DNA of 64,000 nt from Aceticella autotrophica (GTDB lineage Bacteria; Bacillota; Thermoanaerobacteria; Thermoanaerobacterales; Thermoanaerobacteraceae): positions 868,001 to 932,000 of the forward strand of contig NZ_CP060096.1 in assembly GCF_017357865.1 (NCBI RefSeq). The letters run 5' to 3'. Each line of letters begins with the position of its first letter. Position 1 is the stretch's first letter. Position numbers and translations under genes: made by a program. Positions 20,111 to 29,878 of this stretch are shown here, piece after piece. The notes beneath the pieces are model-generated. The model did no database searches. It worked only from the letters and a program-made list of their open reading frames with translations, and had not been told where the DNA came from.

Positions 20111-21784
20111 TTCATACAGCCCTGACGGTGATAAAAACACCGTTTGCGGTGAATTTTTCCCGGAAACCTACCCTGCCTTACGTTCAAAAAAGTGGAGCCG
20201 TGGGATGGAGGACCCGCTAAATACCGAGATGAGATTGTTCTGCTCTTGTACTCGCTGGGCGTTCAACCGGCTGCAAGAAGATAAATCACGTGAAGAACTA
20301 AAAAAAGAAGGTCAGCAGGTATTTGGCTTAAACGTACGATACTGTGATGATGCCATACTGAAAGCCAAAGCCATAATCGAATCTCAAAAAGAGCTTTTAA
20401 AAATGGAAAAAGAAGAAACAAAAACAAAACTGACCCGTGCGAAGAAGAAACTCAGTTGGGCAGAAAAAACCTTAGATAAAGCTGTTGAAAAAAACGATTT
20501 GGAAAAAATCAAAAATCTTAAACGCACTGTACATGGTCGCAAAGCCAGAATGAAAAAACTATCTGACAAACTAAATGAGCTAAAGGTTCACGAAGACAAT
20601 GGCACCATACCTACAGTAGTCTTTGGTGGTCATTCTTTGTGGAAGAAAGTTTGCAAAGGCAGGATTCCGATAGAAGAATGGAAACAGGCGCGTCAAGACA
20701 GGTTATATTCCCGCGGAGACAAGACCAAAGGCGGCAACCCGAACATCAAGATAAGCGAATATGACGGAGAATTCTTTTTATCAGTAACCATTTCTCACCT
20801 GTCTGAGCAAAAGGATGTAGATATTAAAGGCAGACCCATAATGACAAGAGCGCCTCATGTAGAAGGAAAGCTGTGGCTGCCGGACAAATACCGTTCAAAG
20901 GTATATGAATTACTTTTGTCTGGTGCACCTTATACAGTAGAACTTATCAAAGGCAAGGATGACAGGTACAGGGGACATATCAGTTTCGACTTAACACCAC
21001 CTGATTTAATAACTAATCCCGACTATGGATATTTAGGTATGGATACCAACCCTGACGGAGTAGCGCTTGCAAATGTCAGTTATACCGGTCAGCCGGAACC
21101 ATGGGCAGAGAATTTTAACGTATCATACCCAAAAGCCCTGCACAAATTTGACGGTGAATTTCAAGTAAAGATACATCCGAATGGTTTTCTTTACATCAAG
21201 ATACCCGAACTATCTTACAGTTGTGGATATCGGCGTACTTACTTAATCGGAGTATTAGCCAAGATAGTGGTAGACATCGCTAAAACATTGGGTAAACCTA
21301 TAGCCTTAGAAAAACTGGAGTTTGGTAGACCTATGGATACCAAAAAAAATTCAACCGCATGGCAGCCAATTTCCCTTTCAAGAAGATGATTGAAGCCGTC
21401 ATACGCAGGGCTTTCAAGGAAGGCGTAGGCATAAAGCAAGTCTGGTCGGCACACACATCAACCATAGGTTACTGGAAGTACATGGAGAAATACGGCATAA
21501 CTATCCATCATGCCGCAGCGCTGGTAATAGCACGGCGTGCACTGAATTACAAAGAACATATAACAAAAGAATTAAAACAGAAAGTTCAAGTCTTTAAAGA
21601 GAAGCTGAATCAAAAGGCAAATTCCTTACCTGGGGAAGGAAGAGGGATGACCCGAAAGGTAAAGCAGCTCTTCAAGCGGTTAGATGGAAAAATTCTTAAT
21701 TTTAACGGTTTAACCCGTTTCAAACAGGAATCATTCTATTCCGTCTGGCATGACTTGAAGATTCTTGCTTTATCAAGTAGGTGA
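20088..21784 (+). pseudogene. tnpB: TnpB-related protein, split by a -1 frameshift at A8
   Basis: Programmable-nuclease relative of IS200/IS605/IS607 elements. Frame 1 (20088-21389) carries a coiled, Lys-rich insert (about residues 100-165), RuvC-I DYGYLGMDTNPDGVALA and RuvC-II PIALEKLEFG. At the run of eight A (21342-21349) the frame is lost; the -1 frame continues as KKFNRMAANFPFKK and runs to 21784 with RuvC-III-like GITIHHAAALVIARR, where a His stands near the usual Asp. Together about 565 residues. A_AAA_AAA is a slippery sequence, so -1 frameshifting could make the whole protein; a simple base gain is the alternative. The canonical C-terminal CxxC zinc ribbon is absent. Confidence 0.75.
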
Positions 21785-22040
21785 CCCCGTTTAGCCGGAG
21801 TACGGGAACAACCGGCAAGTCTAATCTAACAGATTGCGGGAGGCAGACTACAGTCTCGCTTAACGGTCAACGCAGGACGGAAACCTTTGTGGTTTTTCAT
21901 ATGTCCGTGTTTTGCGCCCGTAAAGCGCCGTTCTCCCGTCCGGGTGGGACTCCCGGGACTAAGGTCTCCCTGTCGCCCCAGAGAAAAAATTTTTCAAGGA
22001 GGTGTAAAACCTGGTCATGGGGAGGCCGGGTTTACAAAAG
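21785..22040 (+). ncRNA. candidate omega-RNA at the 3' end of the IS607 element
   Basis: GC-rich block right after the TnpB stop with many possible stems: CCCGT...ACGGG (21786-21806), GCCGG with CCGGC (pseudoknot-like), AATCT-AAC-AGATT inside GTCT...AGAC, GTCCGGG...CCCGGGAC near 21938-21960, and a terminal stem GTAAAACCTGG (22003-22013) with CCGGGTTTAC (22026-22035). TnpB nucleases use an RNA made from this part of the element. An 87-codon open frame across it (21781-22044) has no protein-like composition and is set aside. Function is inferred from position and structure. Confidence 0.5.
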
Positions 22041-22086
22041 TTAATTATTGTTATGTATTGTGAACTTTTTTGAACCAGGAAGTTGT

Positions 22087-23052
22087 ATGAATAGTGTATC
22101 GTCTCTATCTTCTATTGTAGGTACAGTTTTTACGATTATATTTTTTATTGAGGCTATTTGGTGGATAGTATGGATGGTCATATCAGCGACAAGAAAGATT
22201 TTTGCCAATTTTTATTTCATGCTTATATTATTTATTATATGGGGAATTATTGACATAATATTGTTAAGAAATCCATCAACAGCATTTTCTTTGTTATATA
22301 TCTTTTTAGCATGCATACCATTTATTATTCTTCCAGGGATGGTAAAGATTATTACAGAATATCAAAGGGGTGTGCTTTTCCGTTTTGGTAAGTTATCAGG
22401 TTTGTTAGGCTCCGGTTTTAATGTTATATTTCCATTTGGAATTGACAAAGTAATAAAAGTTGATTTAAGAACGTTTACAATTGATGTTGCCAAACAAGAA
22501 GTTATAACCAGAGATAATGTACCTGTTAATGTTGATGCTGTTGTATATTTTAACGTATTTGATCCTATACTTGCGATAACAAAAGTAGCAGATTATACAC
22601 ATAGTACAACACTGCTTGGACAGACGATATTGAGGTCAATACTTGGACAGCATGAACTTGATGATATGCTTTCAAAACGCGCTGAAATGAATGAAAAATT
22701 GAGAGAACTTTTAGACGAAGCAACAGATCCTTGGGGTATAAAAGTAACAATGGTAGAAATAAAAAGTGTTGAGCTTCCGGAAACCATGAAAAGGGCAATG
22801 GCAAAACAAGCTGAGGCAGAAAGAGAAAGACGTGCTAAGGTTATATCAGCTGACGGCGAATTTCAGGCATCACAGAAACTTATGGAAGCGGCGGCGGTTA
22901 TATCAAAAGAACCTGCAGCCTTGCAGCTGAGATACTTACAAACCTTGCCGGAAATTGCGGCTGAAAAGAATTCTACAATATTGTTCCCCTTTCCAATCGA
23001 ACTTTTTGATGTGTTTTTAAAGATGAGTAATCATGATAAAAAGGATGGATAA
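22087..23052 (+). CDS. slipin / SPFH (band 7) membrane protein
   Basis: About 321 residues. Three hydrophobic segments fill the first 95 residues. Then comes an SPFH/stomatin domain: EYQRGVLFRFGKLSG, GFNVIFPFGIDKVIKVDLRT, VITRDNVPVNVDAVVYF, TTLLGQTILRSILGQHELDDMLSKR, and a coiled Ala/Glu stretch (AKQAEAERERRAKVISADGE). Slipins organise lipid microdomains and often pair with a NfeD protease, which is absent here. Start: the frame is open from 22048, but ATG 22087 follows CAGGAAG and gives the natural N-terminus; 22048 lies against the IS607 tail. Confidence 0.9.
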   Translation: MNSVSSLSSIVGTVFTIIFFIEAIWWIVWMVISATRKIFANFYFMLILFIIWGIIDIILLRNPSTAFSLLYIFLACIPFIILPGMVKIITEYQRGVLFRFGKLSGLLGSGFNVIFPFGIDKVIKVDLRTFTIDVAKQEVITRDNVPVNVDAVVYFNVFDPILAITKVADYTHSTTLLGQTILRSILGQHELDDMLSKRAEMNEKLRELLDEATDPWGIKVTMVEIKSVELPETMKRAMAKQAEAERERRAKVISADGEFQASQKLMEAAAVISKEPAALQLRYLQTLPEIAAEKNSTILFPFPIELFDVFLKMSNHDKKDG

Positions 23053-23108
23053 ACAAACACTGTAACGTATGAGTTTGTGGAGGAAGTTGAACTTTTAAGA
23101 AATATATT

Positions 23109-23303
23109 AGGTAAAAACAAATAAAAAATTTAAATTTTTTAAAAAATCTTTCATAAAAAGAAGGATTTTTTTGTTTTTTGTAGAATAAATTAAAATAAAG
23201 CAAATAGAAGACTAATAAGGTCTCAAAAATATAACTTTAAGAATCTTGTTGTCGAATTTTAATTGAACTTTCGGAATATTAAAAAGATATTGGAAAAAAT
23301 CAT
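23109..23303 (+). repeat. regulatory cassette, copy 2 (sigma-H-like promoter plus 0A box)
   Basis: Second copy of the 8641-8835 block with scattered substitutions. The promoter is preserved: GAAGGATTT (23160-23168), 11-base spacer, GTAGAATAA (23180-23188); so is the Spo0A box TGTCGAA (23250-23256). Here only a 17-codon open frame (ATG 23303, MKLIGYIRLGYFQNQKE) follows, then decayed IS21 sequence, so its target gene seems lost. No other gene is seen in 23053-23545. Confidence 0.7.
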
Positions 23304-23545
23304 GAAATTGATAGGCTACATTAGATTGGGTTACTTCCAAAATCAGAAAGAATAAAATTATTAAGCATAAAAAATGCGGAAGGTTTTTAAATTTGACAAA
23401 TTGAAAGAGCAACGAGAATATTTAGAGGAGTAATAGAAAAATGTGAATTAGGGATATATTAAGAACAATATCAATACTATTTTTAGTTATTAGTGGAACA
23501 AAAGTTGACAATCAAGGTACGTCCCCTTTTGTCTTCCTGTCCAAA

Positions 23546-24427
23546 AAAATTATGCAGCCTTTGCAGCACACTATGGATTCTGGCCACAGCCATGCAGGGT
23601 TAGAATGCCAACAGATAAAGGCAAGGTAGAATCAAGTGTCGATTATGTAAAGGATAATTGCTTCAAAAGCAGAGACTTTGAAAATATCGATGAAGCTATT
23701 AATTTTTCAAGATTATGGCTTGATACCATTGCTAATGTAAGAATACATGGTACAACAAAAAAAGTTCCACTGGAAGTTTTCAAATCAATTGAAAAAGAAA
23801 AACTACTGCCCCTTCCAACAGAGGATTTTATTCTATCAAACTCTGTTAAATGTATAGTTAACACAAACTGCCACATATCCTATAATGGTAATTATTATTC
23901 AGTACCGTATGCTTACATAGGGCAAGAAGTTGATGCCATAATAGCAAATGGATTAATCAAGATATATTTTAAAGAAAAAGAAATAGCCCTTCATCCGTTA
24001 TGCACAGAGGATAAAGGGAGATATATAACAAATAATGAACATTATCCTTACAGTAAGAATATATCAAGCAAAGACATTTTGTCAAGGCAAAAAGAAGAAA
24101 TGAAAGAAATAGGCATACATGCCAATATGTTCTTTGAAAATTTTATACTTAAGGACAATCTCAAAAAAATATGACTACAGATCTATTTCAGGCATATTAT
24201 CATTAAGGAAACATTATAGTAACGAAGTAATAAGCAACGTATGTTTAAGAGCCATTTCATATAATGCATATAGCTATAAAATTGTAAAGAAGATATGCGA
24301 AAAAGGAATAATAGATCTTCCAATAGGCACAAATACGAGTTATATAAATCAAAACAAAACTTATGTTTCAAGGGATCTAAATGAATACAACAAACTCATA
24401 AATTTAGGAGAATTAAAAAATGAATGA
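23546..24427 (+). pseudogene. istA: IS21-family istA remnant, 5'-deleted and frameshifted
   Basis: C-terminal part of the IS21 transposase. Readable from about 23546 (NYAAFAAHYGFWPQPCRV), then TDKGKVESSVDYVKDN with the catalytic Glu. At an A7 run near 24163 the frame ends (24172-24174) and continues +1 as YDYRSISGILSLRKHYS to 24427. The N-terminal HTH and first catalytic Asp are missing. istB follows with an 8-base overlap. Confidence 0.85.
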
Positions 24428-24834
24428 TTTGTTAACTTACCAGTTAAAGGATTTAAAGCTATCAGGTATTATTAAAACACTCGAATCAAGAAATGAAGAA
24501 GCACTTAAAAACAGTTTATCATACATGGAATTCTTTGAGATGTTAATTAATGACGAAGTATTAAATAGACAGAATAACAACAATATCAAAAGAATTAACA
24601 AAGCAAGATTTCCACAGCATAAAACACTTGAAGAATATAATTTTAACTATCAGCCATCAATAAATAAAAGATTTATATATAACCTGGCAACCTGTGAATT
24701 TGTCCGCAAGAAAGAGAATGTGGTCTTTATAGGACCGCCAGGAACAGGCAAAAGTCATTTATCAATAGCACTTGGTTTAAAGGCAATATCACAAGGATAT
24801 AAAGTACTCTTTACCACAGTAAATGAAATGCTAG

Positions 24835-26742
24835 GAGTCCACTCGGAATCATCAATCATAAATTAACAAATATGTTATTGAAAGCCATATAATTTACAAA
24901 AAAATACTCCTAAACACACACGAAATAAGCACTTAAGAGGTATTTTTTATGGTATAATATAAATAATATAAAAAAAATGTGGTGATAAAAATGATAGGAA
25001 AAGCAGATAAACAAATGTCATTTTCAGATTATTGGTTACTTGGGAAAATTTCTGAAGTAAGTTATTATCATAGACTAAGAACATGGGTATTTAATAATCT
25101 TAATGAAGAAATGTTTCAGCCACTTTTCTCATACTATGGCAGAGAATCCATATCCCCAGTATATACATTTACAGCGATGCTGATACAATTTGAAAAAGGA
25201 TATTCTGATCGTGAAATGGAAGAAGAATCACGATTCGATGATAGAATTAAATATGCATTAACCGCACCACGGGATTTTGATGGAATAGATGCAGTAACAT
25301 TATGTGATCATAGAAAAAGACTGTTTAACAGTGAAATAGGAAAAGAAATATTTATTAAAACAATTAGTCAGGCAAAAGAAGTAGGACTGTTTAATAAAGA
25401 CAACTTACATATAATAGATTCATTCATGATTTGGGGCTCTTGTGCCAGACAAGATACTTACACTATGATATACCAAGGGATAAAGATGGTTCTCCGTTTC
25501 ATGAAGTTTTACGAAATGGAAGATGCATCAAAAAAAATACTGAAAAGAACAGATTATGAAGAAAATATCAAAAAACCCAAAATAGCATGGGAAAATGAAA
25601 AAGAAAAAGCAAAATTACTCGAAGAACTTGTTAAAGATGCACTATTACTTGTAGAAAATATAAAAACAAAAAAAGATATAAAAGATGATTTAAAAAAAGC
25701 AATTGAATTATTAGAAAGAATAGCATTACAAGATGTTGAAATAACAAACGATGGGCATGTAAAAATGATAAAAGGAACAGCGAAAGACAGAATAATATCA
25801 GTAGTAGATGACGAAATGCGCCATGGGAGAAAGACCTCATCGAAATTATCAGATGGATACAAAGCTGAAATTATAACAGGAGGAGAAAAAGGCTCAGTAG
25901 TAGTAGGAATAGAAGTCGATGGAGCAAATATAGCAGATGGTGAACATATGAGTGATCTTATAGAACAAAGCCGAAGAAACGGCGTTGATATAGATAAACT
26001 GTATGGAGATTGTGCATATAGTGACTTTGAAGAAATAGAAAAAAGGAAAGAAGAAGGAACAGATTTTTGCATTAGAGTACCGGAAGCAACAAATCCAAGT
26101 GGAGGATTTTCAAAAGAAGAATTCAAAATTGATTTAGAAAAAGGAACAGTAGAATGTCCCAACGGACACATAAAACAATTTGATACTGAAAAAACGCAAA
26201 AACATGAGCAAGTTACAGTAAAATTTAGAGCAGAAGAATGTAATGATTGTCCGCTAAAAGACCAATGTACAAAATCAAAAAAAGGGAGAACAATAAATAT
26301 ACATCCATATGAAAAAGAGATACAAGAACAAAGAGAATATCAAAAAACAGATGAATTTAAAGAAGACTATGCAAAAAGACCGAATGTAGAAAGAAACATA
26401 TCAGAACTTACCAGGCATGGCGGACGTAAAGGAAGGTATAGAGGGAAATTAAAAATAAGATGGCAAATGATAATGGTAGCAATAAACAATAATATCAAAG
26501 TAATAATGAAACATATTTCTAAAATTTGTAATAGACAAATTAAGAAGGGAGAAGTCTGCCCAAAAACGGCTTAAAGAATAGTTAATGAGATTAAAAATAG
26601 CAATAACAGATCAATAAAGCAGAACATACATATTAAAATCAATAACAAAGTCATATATATTTAGTTAAATAGAGATTATTCTGATAATTTTTGTGATGAT
26701 AAAAATTTTTAACCTGTAGATAAGCTCTTTCCGAGTGGACTC
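24835..26742 (+). mobile_element. IS1182-family insertion sequence with CTAG target duplication
   Basis: 1908 bases bounded by a perfect 14-base inverted repeat, GAGTCCACTCGGAA (24835-24848) and TTCCGAGTGGACTC (26729-26742). CTAG flanks it on both sides (24831-24834 and 26743-26746), a 4-base palindromic duplication. The insertion point restores istB exactly when removed. Confidence 0.92.
24991..26574 (+). CDS. IS1182-family transposase
   Basis: About 527 residues. N-terminal DUF772-type domain (YSDREMEEESRFDDRIKYAL), DDE core with DSFMIWGS (first Asp), LYGDCAYSDFEE (second Asp) and PNVERNISELTRHGGRKGRYRG (Glu), and the Cys cluster ECNDCPLKDQC before the last motif. GTG codons at 24979 and 24982 are in frame, but ATG 24991 follows GTGGTGATAAAA better. 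Apparently intact. Confidence 0.93.
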   Translation: MIGKADKQMSFSDYWLLGKISEVSYYHRLRTWVFNNLNEEMFQPLFSYYGRESISPVYTFTAMLIQFEKGYSDREMEEESRFDDRIKYALTAPRDFDGIDAVTLCDHRKRLFNSEIGKEIFIKTISQAKEVGLFNKDNLHIIDSFMIWGSCARQDTYTMIYQGIKMVLRFMKFYEMEDASKKILKRTDYEENIKKPKIAWENEKEKAKLLEELVKDALLLVENIKTKKDIKDDLKKAIELLERIALQDVEITNDGHVKMIKGTAKDRIISVVDDEMRHGRKTSSKLSDGYKAEIITGGEKGSVVVGIEVDGANIADGEHMSDLIEQSRRNGVDIDKLYGDCAYSDFEEIEKRKEEGTDFCIRVPEATNPSGGFSKEEFKIDLEKGTVECPNGHIKQFDTEKTQKHEQVTVKFRAEECNDCPLKDQCTKSKKGRTINIHPYEKEIQEQREYQKTDEFKEDYAKRPNVERNISELTRHGGRKGRYRGKLKIRWQMIMVAINNNIKVIMKHISKICNRQIKKGEVCPKTA

Positions 26743-27181
26743 CTAGAAGAATTATATATGTCAAGAGCAGATAACTCTTTTGGTCAGAAATTAAGATATT
26801 ATACAAGTCCAGACCTTCTCATATTAGACGAATTAGGACTTAAAAAACTTAATCAAAATAGTGTAGATGACTTTTATGAAATAATATCAAAAAGATATGA
26901 AAAAGGCTCTGTAATAATAACATCAAATAAAGTTTTCGAAGAATGGGCTAGAATCTTTTACGATCCAGTATTAGCAACTGCTATAATAGATAGATTTGTT
27001 CATCACTGTCACTTTGTTTTAATTAAAGGCGAAAGTTATAGAATGAAACAAAGGGAAGGGGTTATTAAATCTATGTCAGAAGAAAACTCTAAGAAAGAAT
27101 AAACATATGAATGAAAATGAAAGCTGATTAATTTTTTACCTTAGATTGGGAAAAATCTTTCCCATAAGTGGGGAATTTTTA

Positions 27182-27214
27182 TTGACAATAACAGATGAAA
27201 TGATACACTATAAT
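27182..27214 (+). promoter_or_regulatory. possible promoter of the phosphorothioation operon
   Basis: TTGACA (27182-27187) and TATAAT (27209-27214) are both perfect, but the spacer is 21 bases, longer than the usual 17. A short stem GGGAAA...TTTCCC (27148-27163) lies just upstream. Either a weak/regulated promoter or a chance pairing of boxes. Confidence 0.4.
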
Positions 27215-27233
27215 AGTGAGGGAGGTATTTCAT

Positions 27234-28949
27234 TTGTGGTGCAAAAATTGTAATAGAGAAACAGAGGATGAAAGGTGTGAGCTTTGTGGGAGTGTGACTG
27301 AACAGGACATACCCTATGAAGTTTTTTGGTGTGATGAATGTAAAGTGCCGATTATTAAAGCGGCTAACAGTATAGATAAAAATATTTGCACTCTTTGTAA
27401 TGGAAACACCACTTTTCTTTGTGCTGATTTGCGTCCAGTTTTTCCTGAAGAGAGACTTTTATTAGAAATTATCGGAGCAAAACCGTTTGCTTATCATGAC
27501 AAGGCTATCTGGGCTTCTAATAACCGTTATTACATCGATGGGAAAGTAAAGCTGATTACCACCAGTTTTTATAAAAAAAATTCGCCTAAGGTCATTAGGG
27601 AGTTGCTGGATCAGTATAGCGTTCAAAATGATTATTTATATTTTAATCAGTCTATTGAGAGGTTTATAAAAGCCAATCAGGACAGGCTTAATTACCTGAA
27701 AGATGAAGCATTCGCCTTTATTCAATCTACAGCCGAAAAATACCCTCATGAAAGCATTGTGCTTTCTTTCTCGGGAGGTAAGGATTCAACAGTTACAGCA
27801 GATTTGGCAGCGAGAGCATTGAGCGATCCGAGTCTTGTACATATTTTTGGGGATACAACTTTAGAATTCCCGCTTACAATGGAGTATGTACAACGATTCC
27901 GAAAGAACAATCCAAAAGCAATTTTTAAGGTAGCTAAAAACAAGGAACAGAATTTTTACAAAGTATGTGAGGATATTGGTCCTCCTGCTCGTATGCTCCG
28001 CTGGTGTTGTTCAATGTTCAAGACGGGTCCGATAACACGTGTTTTAAACAGTATGTATCGAGATAGAGATATTTTGACCTTTTACGGCATCCGCAAATGT
28101 GAATCCGTAAGTCGAAGTAAGTATAACCGAATTGAGGATAATGCGGAAGCTGTTAAAATACAAAAACAAAAGGTTGCTTCTCCGATTTTTTATTGGAAAG
28201 ACATTGATATATGGCTTTATATATTAGGAGAACAGATAGACTTTAACGATGCTTACAGGTTAGGCTATGACCGTGTGGGGTGCTGGTGTTGCCCCAATAA
28301 TAACGAAAGAGCGCAGTTTCTTTCGCAGATTTATATGCCGGAACAGGCAGAGAGATGGAGAAATTTTCTTGTGGACTTTGCAAAGAGAATTGGAAAGCCT
28401 GATGCGGAGGTTTATGTTGATACAGGTAAATGGAAAGCCCGACAAGGCGGAAATGGTGTTGTTGCGGCTGAGGACGTCAAGATAAAATTTACTAACTGTA
28501 CAGCAGAAGAAAACGCAAAGATTTACAAGCTAAACAAGCCAGTGGACGATAGCTTTATTCAACTTTTTAATCCTTTTGGCAGAATTGCGCCGGAATTAGG
28601 TAGAAAGCTTATCAATGAAACCATTGTGATAGATATAAAAACCAATGTGCCGATACTATCTATTCAGCCTTTTTCGCAGGATGGATACGATTTTGCGGTA
28701 AAAGTTAAGACATTGAATGTAGCCAAGCACGATGATTTACAGCGTATGGTTGGCTATCAGGTTAGGAAATTCAATGCCTGTAGAAAATGCTTAAAATGTG
28801 AATCTCTGTGCAAGTTTGGTGCTATCTCGGTCCATGGTGATACCTATCTTATCAATGAGCAGAAATGCAAGCGGTGTAAGATGTGTGTCACTGCTAAGTA
28901 TTTAGATGGCGGTTGCTTAATGTATAAATATTTGAAAACCAAAGACTAA
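27234..28949 (+). CDS. sspD: SspD-like PP-loop (PAPS reductase family) sulfur-transfer protein
   Basis: About 571 residues. N-terminus: zinc-ribbon-like pairs CKNC, CELC, CDEC, CTLC within the first 65 residues. Centre: PP-loop ATP pyrophosphatase LSFSGGKDSTV (about residue 180), DTTLEFPLTMEY, and Cys pairs RWCCSMFKTGP and GCWCCPNN, likely Fe-S ligands. C-terminus: two ferredoxin-like clusters CRKCLKCESLCKFG and CKRCKMC. In DndC/SspD proteins this fold activates DNA backbone phosphate for sulfur insertion. GTG 27216 overlaps the GGGAGG site; TTG 27234, 8 bases after it, is preferred. First gene of the modification operon. Confidence 0.8.
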   Translation: MWCKNCNRETEDERCELCGSVTEQDIPYEVFWCDECKVPIIKAANSIDKNICTLCNGNTTFLCADLRPVFPEERLLLEIIGAKPFAYHDKAIWASNNRYYIDGKVKLITTSFYKKNSPKVIRELLDQYSVQNDYLYFNQSIERFIKANQDRLNYLKDEAFAFIQSTAEKYPHESIVLSFSGGKDSTVTADLAARALSDPSLVHIFGDTTLEFPLTMEYVQRFRKNNPKAIFKVAKNKEQNFYKVCEDIGPPARMLRWCCSMFKTGPITRVLNSMYRDRDILTFYGIRKCESVSRSKYNRIEDNAEAVKIQKQKVASPIFYWKDIDIWLYILGEQIDFNDAYRLGYDRVGCWCCPNNNERAQFLSQIYMPEQAERWRNFLVDFAKRIGKPDAEVYVDTGKWKARQGGNGVVAAEDVKIKFTNCTAEENAKIYKLNKPVDDSFIQLFNPFGRIAPELGRKLINETIVIDIKTNVPILSIQPFSQDGYDFAVKVKTLNVAKHDDLQRMVGYQVRKFNACRKCLKCESLCKFGAISVHGDTYLINEQKCKRCKMCVTAKYLDGGCLMYKYLKTKD

Positions 28950-28966
28950 GGCTTAGGAGTGAAATA

Positions 28967-29851
28967 ATGAAGTTTAAATTTAGAGCACATGATACATTTT
29001 TTATCAGAAAAGGTTGGCTTAATAAAGGAATGAGAAATGTTCAAAATGACCCACAGGTTTTCATGGGTGTTAACGGAAACCCTATGGACATTTTAGGTAT
29101 TGGTGCAAATATGGTAAAGGCGTTGCGATATTGGCTTCAGGCAGTTGGACTTACTGAGGAACCACCTGCTGGAAGAAAGGTACAGAACTTTACCAATTTT
29201 GGTATAGTAGTTTATGAAAACGATCCTTATTTTGAGGAAATGGGTACGTTGTGGCTTCTTCACTATAAACTTGCCACTAACAAAACGGATGCCACTGCTT
29301 GGTACTATTTCTTTAACGAATTTAAACTGTCTGAGTTTACAAGAGATGACTTTGTGGTGCAATTAAACAACTATATTCGTATAAATGATGATGAGGTATC
29401 GGAGCATTCATTAGAGGGCGATTATAACTGTATCATTAACACCTATGTGCCACGCATTAAATCTAATCCTGAAAAGGTACAGCCGGAAAGTAATATCGAT
29501 TGTCCTTTAGGTGAGCTTGGACTTATTGACATTGCAAATAAAAAGGAAAAGATATACAAGAAAACCACCCCAAAGAAAGATACCTTGCATCCACTGATAT
29601 TACTTGCAGTGATTGTGGATCAGGCTGCGGGTCAGCGTGAAATCAAAATTTCGGCGATTCAAAACAATACTTGTAACGCCGGTAAGGTGTTTAACCTGGA
29701 TATAATCACACTAACCAATCTGCTTTATAAAATAGAACTTATGGGATATATCAAGGTAGTTCGCACCGCAGGACTTGACGTTGTTCGGATTGAAAGAGAA
29801 GTAGACTTTTTGGAGTGTGTAAGAGAATATTACCGAGCAATCAACAACTAA
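28967..29851 (+). CDS. sspB: SspB-like DUF4007 protein
   Basis: 294 residues, whole length a DUF4007 protein: FRAHDTFFIRKGWLNKGM at the start, DILGIGANMVKALRYWLQAVGL, and WLLHYKLATNKTDATAWYYFFNEF. SspB proteins nick DNA as part of single-strand phosphorothioation. It lies between the SspD-like and SspC-like genes, as expected for an ssp cassette, with GGAGTGAAATA before ATG. Catalytic residues not assigned here. Confidence 0.8.
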   Translation: MKFKFRAHDTFFIRKGWLNKGMRNVQNDPQVFMGVNGNPMDILGIGANMVKALRYWLQAVGLTEEPPAGRKVQNFTNFGIVVYENDPYFEEMGTLWLLHYKLATNKTDATAWYYFFNEFKLSEFTRDDFVVQLNNYIRINDDEVSEHSLEGDYNCIINTYVPRIKSNPEKVQPESNIDCPLGELGLIDIANKKEKIYKKTTPKKDTLHPLILLAVIVDQAAGQREIKISAIQNNTCNAGKVFNLDIITLTNLLYKIELMGYIKVVRTAGLDVVRIEREVDFLECVREYYRAINN

Positions 29852-29878
29852 AATAAGACACATGGGAGATACAAAATT

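Larger units (their letters stand above)
19385..22040 (+). mobile_element. IS607-family element
   Basis: Contains a serine-recombinase tnpA, a TnpB-related gene and a GC-rich structured tail, all visibly richer in G+C than their surroundings, which suggests transfer. AAGGAGGTG occurs near both ends (19387-19395 and 21996-22004). IS607 elements lack inverted repeats and target duplications, so the exact ends cannot be set from this sequence alone. Confidence 0.65.
24420..27102 (+). pseudogene. istB: IS21-family istB, interrupted by IS1182
   Basis: AAA+ helper ATPase of IS21. The first part (24420-24834) ends in the Walker A FIGPPGTGKSH and TTVNEML. Removing 24835-26742 and one CTAG restores the reading TTVNEMLEELYMSRADNS, and the second part (from about 26747) holds the Walker B DLLILDELGLKKL, sensor IITSNKVFEEW and the C-terminal FVLIKGESYRMKQR. 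So the host gene was intact except for the insertion; a separate ORF from ATG 26758 is only its 3' half. Confidence 0.9.

Noticed and set aside
21781-22044. 87-codon plus-strand frame after tnpB
   Set aside because: Composition and stems fit a structured RNA; no ribosome site and no recognisable protein pattern.
25554-26171. 205-codon minus-strand frame inside the IS1182 transposase
   Set aside because: Ser/Phe/Ile-rich shadow of the Lys/Glu-rich coding strand.
26758-27102. Independent ATPase gene
   Set aside because: It is the 3' half of istB; the frame joins exactly across the IS1182 insertion.
27234-28949. Plain CysH (assimilatory PAPS reductase)
   Set aside because: No sulfate-assimilation neighbours; zinc-ribbon and ferredoxin extensions and the ssp context favour DNA phosphorothioation.
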